Positions 1 through 9,501 of a stretch of DNA of 64,000 nt are shown piece by piece (position 1 is the stretch's first letter; the number at the start of each line of letters is the position of its first letter). Source of the stretch: UBA2033 sp035345875 (GTDB lineage Bacteria; Spirochaetota; Leptospiria; Leptospirales; Leptospiraceae); NCBI GenBank assembly GCA_035345875.1, contig DAORDH010000008.1:95325-159324 (forward strand), given 5' to 3'. The translations under genes and the position numbers were made by a program. The notes beneath the pieces were generated by a model. The model was not told the origin of the DNA and made no database searches. It saw nothing but the letters and a program-made list of their open reading frames with translations.

Positions 1-474
1 TGATTTGAGTAAAAAATAAAAAGCAGATAGAGCAAAAAAAGAACACAAACTCTCCATACGAGATGTATGAGAGAATTTCAAAAATACTAAATCTGTAGCA
101 ATAAAGAATAAAATAAATCCAATTCTTTTTAATGAGAATCTCAAACTCTTAGAAATCTGATAGACTAAAAATAATGAGCCAAGGCTAACGAAAGTGCTAA
201 ATAACCTTGCAGTTAATAAATTTGCTGGAAAGACTTTTAACAAGAGTGACAACAAAACCATGAAAGTTGGGGGCATCCAAAGTGTATGAGTATCCATGCC
301 TGGAATCAACCCATCTAAAACGGATGTTCTCATAACACCATTTATCCCTAACTCAAAAGCAGGATTGAAAAATAAAACTTCATCTGGCCAGATTGGAGGA
401 ATATGAGTATGAAAAATAAAAGAGAAAAAGAGAAAAAGAAAAAAGGAAAAGTAAATAAAGTGCTTATTAAACAT
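1..474 (-). CDS. GT-C (PMT/ArnT-like, GT39/GT83) membrane glycosyltransferase, N-terminal part
   Basis: An open frame of 158 codons runs from an ATG at 474 to the window edge, so the C-terminus is missing. After a first hydrophobic segment the protein has HIPPIWPDEVLF, the acidic first-loop motif (here a D-E pair) typical of GT-C transferases that use lipid-phosphate sugar donors. More membrane helices follow, with the family-like stretch FLKFSHTSRMESL. The role would be transfer of a sugar from a polyprenyl-phosphate donor to a lipid or protein at the outer face of the inner membrane. Acceptor and donor cannot be deduced. It starts 27 bases after the end of the STAS gene on the same strand. 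Confidence 0.65.
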   Translation of the reverse strand, partial: MFNKHFIYFSFFLFLFFSFIFHTHIPPIWPDEVLFFNPAFELGINGVMRTSVLDGLIPGMDTHTLWMPPTFMVLLSLLLKVFPANLLTARLFSTFVSLGSLFLVYQISKSLRFSLKRIGFILFFIATDLVFLKFSHTSRMESLCSFFALSAFYFLLKS

Positions 475-500
475 AATTTAAAATAAGCACTTGAGGGATA

Positions 501-836
501 TTAAGGTAGAGATGCGATAGCTTCCTCTTCAGTTGCATACACATCAAATAAATCTAATAATTCAACAACATCAAAAACTTTCTTAACAGGTGGCGTTATA
601 TTACAAAGCTTCAACTTTCGCCCCTGACGGTTTAATTCTCTTACCATCCCAACAAAAATTCGAATCCCAGAAGAGGATATATAAGAAATCGATCCTAAAT
701 GAATGATAATATCACCTTCTCCCGAAAGAACATCTTTCGCAAGATGAGATTCTACCTCGTCAGATTGAGTAATGTCAAGTCTACCTGCAAGTTTTACCAA
801 TACATGTTTGCCTATATTTTGTGTTTTGATATCCAA
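501..836 (-). CDS. STAS-domain anti-sigma factor antagonist (SpoIIAA/RsbV-like)
   Basis: The 111-residue protein is a single STAS domain. It has an N-terminal beta strand pair, the LAGRLDITQSDEVE region, and the phospho-acceptor loop YISSSGIRIF, in which a serine is the expected target of a partner anti-sigma kinase. Proteins of this kind switch a sigma factor or other target by partner exchange. A good ribosome site (taggaga) precedes the ATG. A TTGACA about 95 bases upstream could be the -35 element. No kinase or phosphatase partner lies next to it, so the pathway is unknown. Confidence 0.85.
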   Translation of the reverse strand: MDIKTQNIGKHVLVKLAGRLDITQSDEVESHLAKDVLSGEGDIIIHLGSISYISSSGIRIFVGMVRELNRQGRKLKLCNITPPVKKVFDVVELLDLFDVYATEEEAIASLP

Positions 837-980
837 AGGATTCTCCTACGAAAACAATTTGAAAACACCTAAATTTACCTATATTTTCACAATTATTCTT
901 AGTCAAATAGTGTTTTTTTCGCTAACGTATTGTCAAGATGTTTTTTTGGCTAGTGGCTCTAAGTAACAGGATTCATTACC

Positions 981-1562
981 TTATTTCAAGAGTTGCTCAA
1001 TAGATACCAAATCACCTTTCGGAAAACTTCGAATCTGACCAAATAAATTTCGAGTTGATCGGGTATTAACATGCCCGAGAAAAAGTCCTATCTCTACCTG
1101 AGACCAACCATTTTGTCTGAGATGAACAGCAATACTTCTACGAATCTTTGGAACACTAACAGAAAGTCCAATTTTATTCTCTATTTTTTCTAAAGCCTTT
1201 TGAATGGTTCGAGTATGCAGTTTACCGGATCTACCTTGAAAAACAAAATCATCAGAAGTCTTTTGATGACAAAAGATTCGGAAATCACAAAGTATAGAAA
1301 AGGGAATATCTAAAGATCTAGATAAAGATTTCTCCCCACCTAGAATTTTTATCTTTGATCTTTGAAAGTCAATGGCACCGACTTTTAGATTAACAATGTC
1401 TTTTAAATTCATTCCAAATGTATAAAGCAATTTAAACCATAATAGATGAGTATAATTTGATTTTAAAACTTTTACAATTTGAATAATCTGGTCTGGAGTA
1501 AAAAACGAATCATCTTCTACTGTTTCATCATATTTCTTACTTTGTGTATCTGACTTTGCCAT
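981..1562 (-). CDS. Tyrosine recombinase-fold protein, catalytically degenerate
   Basis: The 193-residue protein aligns by eye with the catalytic domain of phage-integrase/XerC enzymes. LLYTFGMNLKDIVNLKVGAIDF matches the box I region (usually TGLRxSEL), VPKIRRSIAVHLRQNG matches box II (usually HxLRHTFATHL), and LGHVNTRSTRNLF matches GH(x)nY. The box I arginine is Asn, the HxxR histidine is Pro, and the nucleophilic tyrosine is Phe. The box II arginine and the GH histidine remain. There is no N-terminal core-binding domain. It therefore probably binds DNA without cutting it, or is a decaying integrase; the frame is intact, which favours retained function. The function itself is unknown. Confidence 0.6.
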   Translation of the reverse strand: MAKSDTQSKKYDETVEDDSFFTPDQIIQIVKVLKSNYTHLLWFKLLYTFGMNLKDIVNLKVGAIDFQRSKIKILGGEKSLSRSLDIPFSILCDFRIFCHQKTSDDFVFQGRSGKLHTRTIQKALEKIENKIGLSVSVPKIRRSIAVHLRQNGWSQVEIGLFLGHVNTRSTRNLFGQIRSFPKGDLVSIEQLLK

Positions 1563-1954
1563 ATTTGTATCCCTTTATTTTTATTTATACTAAAGAATCC
1601 TAATCCAAGTATAGGACTAGTTGGAGTATAATTAATTGTTTTTCTAAGGTGATTTGTTTTTTTCAAATATGATTTTTATTTATCAAAGATTTTTTTCTAA
1701 AAATTACGCACTTCCTACCAAATAAGACATAATTGTAGAGGATAATATATATTAGCCGCAAAATAAAGAATAAAACGCAAACAGATTTCCATTTTTATTT
1801 TTCTAGCTTGATCTTCTTATAAGATATTTGTGACTTTTTATCTTTAGAATCCTTTGAATTGTTTTCAAAATAAATTTAGATTCTATAGATGTTCGTTCTG
1901 AAATCTTAAAATAGAGAGAAACTCTTTAAAAGGTCCTTTCTAATCAGGGTCTAT
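1563..1954. other. Intergenic, AT-rich, no gene seen
   Basis: This stretch holds no credible open frame on either strand. It is very AT-rich and must contain the promoter of the recombinase-fold gene. Positions 1721-1734 carry aataagacataatt, the exact reverse complement of a 14-base word in the dnaN upstream region (35244-35257). Confidence 0.5.
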
Positions 1955-2656
1955 TTAAAAGCGAAAGGTATCGGGTGAAGGAACAGGCTTATCTTTGTAA
2001 AAATCTCTTTTCTCATAAAAGTTTCTTATTTCAATCTGTCCAGGGGCTCTAGGCTTTCCAATACAACAATAAGTTGCGATAGATCCATACCGATCACCAA
2101 ACAACCTAGAATAAATTCCAATATCACCCATAGCAATACCAATGATTGAATTCTTCTCTGCGTTCTCTTTTATTCCTTCTAAGAAAATTTTAAGATCGAT
2201 ATAACTTTTAGGCATAACGGCAAATTTATAGATACAGCGCTGAGTTCTCTTTTTCGTAATCCAGTTTCTAATTTGTGAAGAATCTAAGATTCCAAAGAAA
2301 TTATGATATGAGTAAATCACTGTAAAAACCGAATTGGAAATATTATCAAAAATTGATTCCTCTTGATCCAATTCAATATCAATATAATTGCTTTCAGAAT
2401 TAAATTCATTTAATACTTTTTCAATGTCTTTGAATTCAATTTTGGTATTTGTATTCTCACTCGAATCTTTTGGGTTGCGGTAGGTAAATAAAATTGATTT
2501 ATTTAAGCTTTTTAAAATTGGACTTAATTCTTCTTTTATAAAAGATTGAGATAGTAAATCCAATCTAATTTCTAAAATATCTGCATCTTGAAGGGATGGA
2601 TTCTTATAATCCTTCAGTTCCTCCATCCCCAATGTTACAATTACTTTGTAATTCAT
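1955..2656 (-). CDS. aroD: Type I 3-dehydroquinate dehydratase
   Basis: The 233-residue protein catalyses the third shikimate-pathway step, 3-dehydroquinate to 3-dehydroshikimate. The class I hallmarks are visible: EIRLD near residue 29, the catalytic histidine in YSYHNF, the Schiff-base lysine in IYKFAVMP, SRLFGDRYGS in the phosphate-binding region, and the substrate-lid motif APGQI. Length fits class I enzymes. The start lies 6 bases after the acs stop codon on the same strand, so the two genes are probably co-transcribed although their pathways are unrelated. Confidence 0.9.
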   Translation of the reverse strand: MNYKVIVTLGMEELKDYKNPSLQDADILEIRLDLLSQSFIKEELSPILKSLNKSILFTYRNPKDSSENTNTKIEFKDIEKVLNEFNSESNYIDIELDQEESIFDNISNSVFTVIYSYHNFFGILDSSQIRNWITKKRTQRCIYKFAVMPKSYIDLKIFLEGIKENAEKNSIIGIAMGDIGIYSRLFGDRYGSIATYCCIGKPRAPGQIEIRNFYEKRDFYKDKPVPSPDTFRF

Positions 2657-2662
2657 ATACCA

Positions 2663-4621
2663 TTAACTATGATATTTTTTCTTATCTTCGATGATTGTTG
2701 CAACAACAGATGGGTCGGCTAAAGTTGAAATATCACCCAAACCTTCAAATTCATTTGCTGCAATTTTTCGGAGAATTCTACGCATGATCTTTCCGGATCT
2801 TGTTTTCGGAAGACTTGGCGCCCAATGAATTACATCCGGTCTTGCAATCTTTCCAATCATTTTTTCAACGACAGCAATTAATTCTTTCTTTAATTCATCA
2901 TTTGTGGTAATTCCATTTTTAACCGTAACATAAACATAAATACCTTGCCCTTTTATGTCATGCGGATAACCTACGACAGCCGCTTCTGCAACAGCCTTAT
3001 GAGAAACCATCGCACTTTCAATTTCAGCAGTTCCAATTCTATGTCCTGAAACGTTAAGCACATCATCTACTCTACCTGTGATCCAAAAATATCCGTCTTT
3101 ATCTCGTCTAGCTCCATCTCCAGTAAAGTAATATCCTTTGAACTGAGAGAAATAGGTGGATTTAAAACGTTTAGGATCTCCGTAAACACCTCTCATCATA
3201 GAAGGCCAAGGAGATGAAATGCATAAGTTTCCAGTGATTTCTCCTTTATCTTTAATTTCTTTTCCTTCATTGTCGACTAACACTGGCTTGATTCCAAAGA
3301 ATGGCAATGTTGCTGAGCCAGGTTTCGTTGCGATTGCTCCAGGGAGAGGAGTAATCATGATTGATCCTGTCTCTGTTTGCCAATATGTGTCGACTATCGG
3401 ACATTTTCCTTTTCCAATATTTTTATTATACCATTCCCATGCTTCTGGATTGATTGGCTCACCTACAGTTCCAAGAAGACGAAGGGATTTGAGTGAATGT
3501 TTTACAATATGGGAAGTTCCTTCTTTTGCCAATGCACGAATGGCTGTGGGCGCCGTATAAAAAACATTTACTTTGTATTTATCAATGACTTCCCAAAATC
3601 TTCCCGGATTTGGGTAAGTAGGAACTCCTTCAAACATGATCGATGTAGCCGCGTTAGAAAGAGGTCCATACAAGATATAGCTATGTCCAGTAATCCAACC
3701 TATGTCAGCAGTGCACCAAAAAGTATCTTCCGGTTTATGGTCAAAAACATAATGAAACGTTAGATTCGCACCTAACAAATAACCAGCTGTTGTGTGCATA
3801 ACTCCCTTTGGCTTTCCTGTTGATCCAGATGTATAGAGAATAAAAAGCGGATCTTCGGAATTTGCTTTATAAGGTTCGCATTCAGTAGAAGCAGTCTTCA
3901 TAAGATAATGCCACCAATGATCTCTACCTTCTTGCCAGTTCAAATCTGCTTCCATTCCAGTTCGTTTTACAACGATCACATTTTTAATTTTAACTTCTGA
4001 CTTTTGTAAAGCAAGATCAATGTTCTTTTTTATATCAATTGCTTTTCCACCTCGATAACCTCCGTCTGAGGTTACAATGAGTTTTGGTTTACAGTCTTCA
4101 ATTCTTCCAATAAGTGACTCAGGAGAAAAACCACCAAAAACTACAGAATGAATGGCTCCAATCCGAGTGCAAGCTAGAGCGGCTATCGCTAATTCTGGAA
4201 TCATAGGAAGATAAACTAAAACACGATCTCCTTTCTTAACCCCTTGTGATTTTAATACATTTGCAAATTTACAAACTTCTCTATGAAGTTCCTGATAGGT
4301 GAATGTCTTAGACTCTTCCCCACTATCGCTTTCCCAGATAATCGCAGCTTTGTTTTTTAGAGATGAATTTAAATGGCGATCTAGGCAATTATAAGAGACA
4401 TTCAATTTACCACCTTCAAACCATTTTACTTTTGCCTCTGCAAAGTTGGCTGTTAGTATTTTTTTAGGTGGAGTAAACCACGTTAGTCGCTCTGCTTGTT
4501 TTTTCCAGAAGGATTGAGGAGATTTAATAGATTCATTATATAACTTTTGATACTCTTTTAAATTAATATTTGCTGATTTAACAAAATCTTTGCCTGGTTG
4601 TAAAATTCTCTCTTTTGCCAT
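2663..4621 (-). CDS. acs: Acetyl-CoA synthetase (AMP-forming)
   Basis: The 652-residue protein has the length and motifs of Acs. It carries an N-terminal ACAS_N region, the P-loop YTSGSTGKPKGVMH, the adenylation motif YWQTETGS, the hinge region TGDGARRDKDGYFWITGRVDD, and the C-terminal PKTRSGKIMRR, whose lysine is essential for adenylation and is the usual acetylation target. It activates acetate to acetyl-CoA with ATP. An SD (aaaggtgag) precedes the ATG. A TTGACA lies about 70 bases upstream on the minus strand (4687-4692) in the region shared with the divergent lepB. Confidence 0.96.
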   Translation of the reverse strand: MAKERILQPGKDFVKSANINLKEYQKLYNESIKSPQSFWKKQAERLTWFTPPKKILTANFAEAKVKWFEGGKLNVSYNCLDRHLNSSLKNKAAIIWESDSGEESKTFTYQELHREVCKFANVLKSQGVKKGDRVLVYLPMIPELAIAALACTRIGAIHSVVFGGFSPESLIGRIEDCKPKLIVTSDGGYRGGKAIDIKKNIDLALQKSEVKIKNVIVVKRTGMEADLNWQEGRDHWWHYLMKTASTECEPYKANSEDPLFILYTSGSTGKPKGVMHTTAGYLLGANLTFHYVFDHKPEDTFWCTADIGWITGHSYILYGPLSNAATSIMFEGVPTYPNPGRFWEVIDKYKVNVFYTAPTAIRALAKEGTSHIVKHSLKSLRLLGTVGEPINPEAWEWYNKNIGKGKCPIVDTYWQTETGSIMITPLPGAIATKPGSATLPFFGIKPVLVDNEGKEIKDKGEITGNLCISSPWPSMMRGVYGDPKRFKSTYFSQFKGYYFTGDGARRDKDGYFWITGRVDDVLNVSGHRIGTAEIESAMVSHKAVAEAAVVGYPHDIKGQGIYVYVTVKNGITTNDELKKELIAVVEKMIGKIARPDVIHWAPSLPKTRSGKIMRRILRKIAANEFEGLGDISTLADPSVVATIIEDKKKYHS

Positions 4622-4766
4622 TGTCTCACCTTTAATTATGAAAAATTATTGCTCTAAATTCAAAAAAGGTTTTTTATCCTAATCTGTCAAGACTGGTTTT
4701 CTGCAAAAGTAAATCATAATATTTTCATTTCATATTTACAAAGAATTGATAAGGCATTGACCCACA

Positions 4767-5951
4767 ATGATGAATTTTTACATTTCTAGGAAAAAAGAAA
4801 TTCACAGAATAAGGGCTTCGATTTTTTATACAACCAATGGTAATTCTTATATGACTCAGAAGAGTAAAGAAACAGAAAAACAAACAAATATACAACAACA
4901 ATCCTTTTTATCATCTATTGGTTCGCTTCTTTTTATCATCATTTTAGTTTTTGGGTTCAAATCCTCTATTTTAGATGCAAACAATATTCCATCCGGCTCT
5001 ATGATACCAACTCTCAAGATTGGAGATTTTCTCTTTGTAAATAAAATGCGCTATTCATTCAGAATGCCTTTTACTGAAAAGGAGCTTTATCGCTTTGATG
5101 ATCCAAAGCGTGGAGATATTGTAACCTTCGCTCCCCCAAACAGAGACAAAGTGAGAGCATTGTTAATTGCGCTCAATCTTTCTCCTGATCTTTCCGTCTA
5201 CATTCCGCCAGCTATCGAAGAGAATTATATCGAATCCAATGGACCTCAGAGATTTTTTGGATTAGCAAATATGTTTTCTAAACGTTTTGTAAAAAGAGTC
5301 ATTGGTTTACCGGGTGATACAATTCGTCTAACGCAAACACAAGTAAAGACTACACGCGGTGATGCTGTTAGTTACACATTTATCGAATACAAAGAAAAAG
5401 GCTCTACTGATTTTAAAAATTACGGTCCACAAATACAACCTTCTGAAAAAGAACTTTCTGACCTAGACAATGTAAATGCGATCGGCAAATCACTGTTTAC
5501 TGAAAACAAAAGAGACTTTAAACACTTTACAATCGAAGGTTCCCACATGGGGAATTATACTTTTTATGAATATTGCTCTCGTAACGGTGGTGTCTGCACG
5601 ATTCCAGATGGATATTATATGGTAATGGGTGATAATAGAGATGATTCTAGCGACTCACGTTTTTGGGGACTTGTAAAAAGAGAAGATATTCTAGGAAAAG
5701 CTCTCATTATTTATTTTTCGATTAACTGGAAAGATTACACCTGTATGTATAAGGAAGGTGCTGGGACAGAGTCCGATCCTTATCATGAAGAAAAATATGA
5801 AAATGAAGAATTGTTTAAACATTGTCATGTTTCCGAAATTGATCGAACAATGATGAATGAAAGTATCTTTGGTTGGTTAGATAGAACTCTTCGTTATAGA
5901 ATCTGGCGTATGGATATCCGCTGGAAACGCATTGGTCGAATTTTACAGTGA
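4767..5951 (+). CDS. lepB: Signal peptidase I
   Basis: The enzyme removes signal peptides from exported proteins. One N-terminal membrane helix (SSIGSLLFIIILVFGF) is followed by box B with the catalytic serine (IPSGSMIPTL), the general-base lysine in VKRVIGLPGD, and the GDNRDDSSDSR box. At 394 residues it is longer than typical enzymes because of insertions between the catalytic boxes. The first 28 codons before the internal ATG at 4851 do not resemble the family and no SD precedes 4767, so 4851 may be the true start. Its TGA overlaps the GTG start of the following gene (GTGA). Confidence 0.92.
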   Translation: MMNFYISRKKEIHRIRASIFYTTNGNSYMTQKSKETEKQTNIQQQSFLSSIGSLLFIIILVFGFKSSILDANNIPSGSMIPTLKIGDFLFVNKMRYSFRMPFTEKELYRFDDPKRGDIVTFAPPNRDKVRALLIALNLSPDLSVYIPPAIEENYIESNGPQRFFGLANMFSKRFVKRVIGLPGDTIRLTQTQVKTTRGDAVSYTFIEYKEKGSTDFKNYGPQIQPSEKELSDLDNVNAIGKSLFTENKRDFKHFTIEGSHMGNYTFYEYCSRNGGVCTIPDGYYMVMGDNRDDSSDSRFWGLVKREDILGKALIIYFSINWKDYTCMYKEGAGTESDPYHEEKYENEELFKHCHVSEIDRTMMNESIFGWLDRTLRYRIWRMDIRWKRIGRILQ

Positions 5952-6148
5952 ATCTTTGGGAGCTATCTAGTCTCGGAATCGAATTTGCATTTATATTTGT
6001 AGGCTCCGTCTTACTAGGAAATTATATAGACGAAAAGTTTAATTTTACTCCATGGGGCATAATGTTGTTTGCCGCTCTTGGTTTTTCCTTTGGAATCTAT
6101 TATATTGTTTACAGAGCAAATAAATTAGAATCTGACGATAAAAAATAA
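5948..6148 (+). CDS. AtpZ/AtpI-like small membrane protein
   Basis: The 66-residue protein has two membrane helices around a short conserved loop (GNYIDEKFNFTPWG), the pattern of the AtpZ/AtpI family associated with F-type ATP synthase assembly or Mg/Ca transport. It begins with GTG inside the lepB stop codon, implying translational coupling. No other atp gene is nearby. The call rests on helix and loop pattern only. Confidence 0.6.
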   Translation: MNLWELSSLGIEFAFIFVGSVLLGNYIDEKFNFTPWGIMLFAALGFSFGIYYIVYRANKLESDDKK

Positions 6149-6153
6149 CGTTT

Positions 6154-6606
6154 ATGAATATTCAAATTATATCAGCCAACTTAGAGGATTTAAACGAAGT
6201 TCTTCCTTTATTTAATTTATATAGAGATTTCTATGAAATGAAACCAGATTTAAATAAAGCAGAAAGTTTTCTTCGAGAGAGATTACAAAACAAGGACTCT
6301 AAAATCTTTTTAGCAAAAAGTGAAAATATTTCTGTTGGCTTTACTCAACTCTATCCCTCTTTTTCATCTTTATCGATGAAACCGGTTTGGATTTTAAATG
6401 ATCTCTATGTCCTAGAGAGTCACAGGAAACAAGGGATAGGTAAAATGCTTTTAGATGCGGCAAAACAATTTGCGAAAGAAACAGGTAGCAAAGGATTAAC
6501 ACTCACAACTGCGATTCAAAATACTACAGCTCAAAGTTTATATGAAAAATATGGATTCATGCGAAATGATCATTTCTATGAATACTTTTTATTTTTTAAC
6601 GAATAG
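6154..6606 (+). CDS. GNAT-family N-acetyltransferase
   Basis: The 150-residue protein carries the GNAT acetyl-CoA-binding motif A, LYVLESHRKQGIGKMLLDAA (the R/Q-x-x-G-x-G/A pyrophosphate loop), followed by the motif B region AQSLYEKYGFMRN. It acetylates an unknown small molecule or protein. It starts 5 bases after the AtpZ-like gene and probably closes the lepB operon. It converges with the ABC ATPase gene, with only 3 bases between the stops. Confidence 0.85.
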   Translation: MNIQIISANLEDLNEVLPLFNLYRDFYEMKPDLNKAESFLRERLQNKDSKIFLAKSENISVGFTQLYPSFSSLSMKPVWILNDLYVLESHRKQGIGKMLLDAAKQFAKETGSKGLTLTTAIQNTTAQSLYEKYGFMRNDHFYEYFLFFNE

Positions 6607-6609
6607 CGG

Positions 6610-7290
6610 CTAATTGAGTGTATCCGACTCTATAATTCCATCACTCACTCGAATTGTTCTTTGGGCTAATCGAGCATAACCGGCATCATGAGTCACCATT
6701 AAAATTGTAGTTTTATAGTCCTTATTCACTTTCTGAAACAGACTCAAAACCTTTTCTCCATTGACGGAATCTAGATTTCCAGTTGGCTCATCTGCAAAAA
6801 TATATTCAGGTCTCATGATGAGAGCACGTGCAATCGATACACGTTGCGACTCACCTCCTGAAATTTGTCCCGGGAGTTTATGAATACAATGTGACAAGGA
6901 AAAATCTTCTAAAATATGTTTTGCTTCTTCCATTTTCTCTTTGTGTAAATTTGTTTTACGAGCCGGCATCAAAACGTTATCTAATACACTGATCTCTGGC
7001 AATAGATAATGAAATTGAAATACGAACCCCATTTTGAAATTTCTAAATTGGTTTAAATCTTTTTCTTTCATTTCATGAATGCTTTCACCTGAGAAGAGAA
7101 CTTTACCAGAAGTGATTTTATCAAGTCCACTGACTGCATAGAGTAACGTCGATTTACCGGAACCAGACCGACCCGTAACAGATACAAATTGACCTTTTGG
7201 AATTTCGAAATTTAAATTTTTTAAAATTTCAATAGGCGGATCACCAAACGAACGATTTAAATTTATACATTGAATTCCTGAAAACATCAC
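6610..7290 (-). CDS. ABC transporter ATP-binding protein (LolD/MacB-type)
   Basis: The 226-residue nucleotide-binding subunit has Walker A GRSGSGKST, Q-loop FVFQFHYLLPE, signature ISGGESQR, Walker B YIFADEPTG and the H-switch VTHD. Membership of the LolD/MacB/FtsE group is inferred from FQFHYLLPEISVLDNVLMP. Its ATG overlaps the stop of the permease gene by four bases (ATGA), so the two are translationally coupled. With the permease and adaptor it forms a tripartite exporter or lipoprotein-handling system. Confidence 0.92.
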   Translation of the reverse strand: MMFSGIQCINLNRSFGDPPIEILKNLNFEIPKGQFVSVTGRSGSGKSTLLYAVSGLDKITSGKVLFSGESIHEMKEKDLNQFRNFKMGFVFQFHYLLPEISVLDNVLMPARKTNLHKEKMEEAKHILEDFSLSHCIHKLPGQISGGESQRVSIARALIMRPEYIFADEPTGNLDSVNGEKVLSLFQKVNKDYKTTILMVTHDAGYARLAQRTIRVSDGIIESDTLN

Positions 7291-8537
7291 GACCCCCGAA
7301 TGATTTCGATAGGCGAAATCTTAGCCGCTGCACGCGCTGGAATCATGCTGGAGATAAGAGAAGCAATGATAGTAAGAAACATTCCTTTTAGGTAAATATA
7401 TATATTGTAAGATACCATTAAGTGAGTCGTTCCTGTTGCTAAATTTTTTCCTTTAAAAACTTCTATCGTGCTCACAAACTTTGCTAAAAAGTATCCAGCA
7501 ATCGATCCGGCAATAGCTCCCGTTACCCCCAGAATCAATCCTTGCACTAAAAATAAAATTACAATATCACTTTCTTCGTATCCAATCGATCTTAAAATCG
7601 CGATGTCTCTTTTTTTATTGTTCACAACCATATTTAAAATATTATAAATTCCAAAAGAGATGATGAGTATGATTACAACTGTAATCGTATTTCGAATGAT
7701 ATTTTGAGTATTAAAAACAGACATGATACTCTCATTTGCCTGATCCCAACTTTCTACTTTATCTTTTGTAAACTGAGACCAATCTTCTGACATTTCTTTT
7801 GCACGACTAACGTCTGTTACTCGCACAACAATATCAGAAATTTCTCCGGGAGACTCTGTGATTCTCTGAAGAGTTGTGATGGACGTGTAACAAATGGAAT
7901 CATCCATCAACCTATTTCCTGTTTGAATGATTCCAATAATTTTTAGAGGAGTAATTTGCTTTCCGGGAATTCCAACTTGAATAATATCATTTAGCCGCAC
8001 ACCCATTTTATTTTTTAGATTTGCTCCAATGATAGCAAGGGAATCTCCATTGTTTAAACTTTTTAATTTTTCACCTTGCACGATGTATTTATCTGTGTTT
8101 GTAATTTTTGTCTGTTCTTCTGGGTTGATACCAATGATTTTAGCTGGATAAATCAATCGTCCTTGAATAAAGCTGACCTGTCTGACAAGCTGAGTAGAGA
8201 AGGCAACGACACCTGGTTCTTTGTTTAATTTATCATACCACCATTGAATATTACTCAAGCGACTATTGTCTGTTTTGCCTGAGGGAGCTTTAATCCAAAA
8301 GATTGTCTTATTTGGAAAGAATACATCTTTGAAAGTTTCTTCTGTAATGGTTTCATCTCTTGGAGAAATTCTTATTTGAGCATCACTGTTTACAAGTTGC
8401 TCAATGATGTATTCCTGAAAACCAAACATGATACTTGTAAATAGAATATAACCAATCGAACCAATTACGATCGCAAGAAATGTTAAAAAAGTTTGTTGTG
8501 GTCTAGTAAATAACTGCTTTAGAGCAAGAAAGATCAT
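7287..8537 (-). CDS. ABC transporter permease, FtsX/MacB family
   Basis: The 416-residue protein has the MacB/LolC topology. There is one N-terminal helix, a large periplasmic MacB-PCD-like domain (about residues 40-260), then three helices of an FtsX domain. The FtsX domain contains NKKRDIAILRSIGYEESDI, the coupling loop typical of the family, and ends SSMIPARAAAKISPIEIIRG. It transmits ATPase motion to the periplasm rather than forming a classical channel. It overlaps the upstream adaptor gene by one base. Confidence 0.9.
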   Translation of the reverse strand: MIFLALKQLFTRPQQTFLTFLAIVIGSIGYILFTSIMFGFQEYIIEQLVNSDAQIRISPRDETITEETFKDVFFPNKTIFWIKAPSGKTDNSRLSNIQWWYDKLNKEPGVVAFSTQLVRQVSFIQGRLIYPAKIIGINPEEQTKITNTDKYIVQGEKLKSLNNGDSLAIIGANLKNKMGVRLNDIIQVGIPGKQITPLKIIGIIQTGNRLMDDSICYTSITTLQRITESPGEISDIVVRVTDVSRAKEMSEDWSQFTKDKVESWDQANESIMSVFNTQNIIRNTITVVIILIISFGIYNILNMVVNNKKRDIAILRSIGYEESDIVILFLVQGLILGVTGAIAGSIAGYFLAKFVSTIEVFKGKNLATGTTHLMVSYNIYIYLKGMFLTIIASLISSMIPARAAAKISPIEIIRGS

Positions 8538-9304
8538 TATTCTCTACCTAAGAAAATTTCATCATCAGCAAAAATTCCGCCTTCTAGAATTTCCGCTAAC
8601 TCTCCATTAACCGCTCCAATTTTTACTGATACGACTTCCACTTTTCCCTTTCTTTTAATCCTCACTTGCCCTCTATGAATTGCATTTGCAGGAATCAGTA
8701 AAACATTATCTCTTTTCGCTACTTCAATTGCAACGTCAGCTGTCATACCAGGAAGAATTCCTTCTGGTAGAGAATCTGTCTCTAATCTAACAATAAATTG
8801 CCCATCGGAAGGATAGACTTTTTTAACTTTACCAATCAGTTTAGATCCGCGCAAATTTTCAAAACTGAGTTCTGCTTTTTGATCTTTACGGATTCGAAGA
8901 GCAGAAGATTGATCAAGAGAAACTTGCACGAAAGTTTTGTTTAAATCCATAACGGTTAACACCGATATGCCGGGCATAATTGTTTCTCCTTTATCCAGAT
9001 AAATTCGTGTTACTGTTCCGGCGATTGGTGATGTAAAATCAGATGACTCTGTTGCAATTAGCTTTTGCCCTTTTTCTACAAGATCACCTTCTGTAACGTA
9101 AAGTTTTGTCAAGCCAGATGTGATACCCAATTTTAAATTGTAAATGTCATCGGATTTTACAGTTCCTAAAGCGTATATCGCTTCTACAATCGGACCAACT
9201 TGCGGTTTCGCTGTATTTTGCTTTTTAAATAAAAAAAGATAACTAAAAATTGCGATTATTATAATAGCAAATCCGATTCCTAAAAAAAGTTTTCGTTTAT
9301 CCAT
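8537..9304 (-). CDS. Periplasmic adaptor (HlyD/MacA-like membrane-fusion protein)
   Basis: From the ATG at 9304 this is a 255-residue protein with one N-terminal membrane anchor followed by a short lipoyl/barrel-sandwich region (VTEGDLVEKGQKLI, SPIAGTVTRIYLDKGETI) and a beta-barrel domain. It lacks the long coiled-coil hairpin of larger MFPs. A GTG at 9340 gives 12 more residues, but GGGAG sits just before the 9304 ATG, so I prefer that start. First gene of the exporter operon. No outer-membrane factor gene is nearby. Confidence 0.85.
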   Translation of the reverse strand: MDKRKLFLGIGFAIIIIAIFSYLFLFKKQNTAKPQVGPIVEAIYALGTVKSDDIYNLKLGITSGLTKLYVTEGDLVEKGQKLIATESSDFTSPIAGTVTRIYLDKGETIMPGISVLTVMDLNKTFVQVSLDQSSALRIRKDQKAELSFENLRGSKLIGKVKKVYPSDGQFIVRLETDSLPEGILPGMTADVAIEVAKRDNVLLIPANAIHRGQVRIKRKGKVEVVSVKIGAVNGELAEILEGGIFADDEIFLGRE

Positions 9305-9474
9305 TCGCTCCCAATGCCTCTGGTGATATTTTATTTTCACTCACTAGTGAGGCGACAAATTTACTTTTAATTTTAGAAGAACAGGAATGATTTATGTCAT
9401 AAAGATTTTGTCTAAAAAGTATAATTTCCTTTGAAAATCATTTTTAAATAATTCTAAATTTTTAAGCTTTACAT

Positions 9475-9495
9475 ATCTTATCGAATGGATAAGAT
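9475..9495. promoter_or_regulatory. Inverted repeat upstream of higB, likely HigA operator
   Basis: ATCTTATC and GATAAGAT are separated by five bases and end 7 bases before the GTG of the toxin gene. HigA antitoxins repress their own operon by binding such palindromes. The role is inferred from position and symmetry. Confidence 0.45.
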
Positions 9496-9501
9496 TGTTA
9501 C

